This document shows, in pieces, positions 20,069-20,145 of a stretch of DNA of 20,145 nt. Position numbers and translations under genes: made by a program. The notes beneath the pieces were generated by a model. It saw only the letters and a list, made by a program, of their open reading frames with translations. It was not told the origin of the DNA and searched no databases. How positions within the stretch are numbered: position 1 is the stretch's first letter; the number at the start of each line of letters is the position of its first letter. Origin of the DNA: Paramacrobiotus richtersi (Eukaryota > Tardigrada > Eutardigrada > Parachela > Macrobiotidae); NCBI GenBank assembly GCA_034698045.1, contig JAQGAU010001272.1:1-20145 (forward strand). The letters are read 5' to 3'.

Positions 20069-20145
20069 CTGCATCTCGTCAAGAGTGTGGCAAAACAGTC
20101 CTCAACTGGTTCTCGTCTCTATAATTGGCTACTTGTCGGGCATAT

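Larger units (their letters stand above)
17968..20145. other. Right-hand stretch, no supported gene except one weak exon candidate
   Basis: AT-rich DNA. It includes an ATTAAA (18215-18220) that could end an Ig-3 transcript, a T-rich degenerate repeat (18375-18505), a small inverted repeat (19305-19372), a minus-strand frame with a hydrophobic stretch (19432-19692) that has no start, and the exon-like frame at 19749-20069. I see no tRNA or rRNA. Confidence 0.4.

Noticed and set aside
1-20145. tRNA, rRNA, CRISPR or bacterial operon features
   Set aside because: None seen on reading either strand; the window is clearly eukaryotic and spliced.

Overview
This is eukaryotic nuclear DNA from an invertebrate animal. 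The genes have short spliced exons, GT-AG introns (about 54-180 bp inside genes, up to about 1.75 kb after signal-peptide exons), long AT-rich spacers and no operon or ribosome-binding-site logic. A plant-type UDP-glycosyltransferase lies beside an astacin protease and lineage-specific immunoglobulin-domain genes. This fits a tardigrade best (inference from gene content only); I cannot name a species, and other small ecdysozoans or rotifers are possible.

Layout. At the left edge, on the minus strand, is the 5' part of a secreted Ig-domain gene (Ig-1: signal exon 996-1095, first Ig exon 1-156, cut by the window end). Two minus-strand transmembrane segments follow: an exon-like piece at 1539-1705 and a possible 90-residue single-pass protein at 2878-3150. 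3155-6051 holds no gene I can support. 6052-7498 (minus) is a complete seven-exon astacin-family zinc metalloprotease. 7499-9276 holds only unsupported open frames. 9277-10773 (minus) is a two-exon UDP-glycosyltransferase with the plant-type PSPG box. 11354-12415 (minus) is a second secreted two-Ig-domain gene (Ig-2). A 2.66 kb spacer separates its start from that of a third paralogue on the plus strand (Ig-3: signal exon 15077-15173, Ig exon 16927-17654). The Ig-3 intron contains a 395-bp foldback (MITE-like) element. A probable remnant of another Ig domain lies at 17725-17967. The rest is AT-rich DNA with small repeats.

The main point is the Ig family. Ig-1, Ig-2 and Ig-3 share a 29-33 codon signal-peptide exon ending in phase 1, a phase-1 acceptor, a related N-terminal leader, and an Asn-glycosylation sequon at the first Ig cysteine. 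Ig-2 and Ig-3 also share a second Ig domain ending in a CW-x-x-P...EW-x-x-Q signature, followed at once by a stop codon, so the products look secreted. Ig-2 and Ig-3 stand head to head, and a diverged 91-bp inverted repeat sits almost symmetrically between them, as expected from an inverted gene duplication.

No pathway linking these genes is shown. The protease and Ig proteins are predicted to be secreted; the glycosyltransferase is predicted to be cytosolic. Any shared role in defence or detoxification is speculation.
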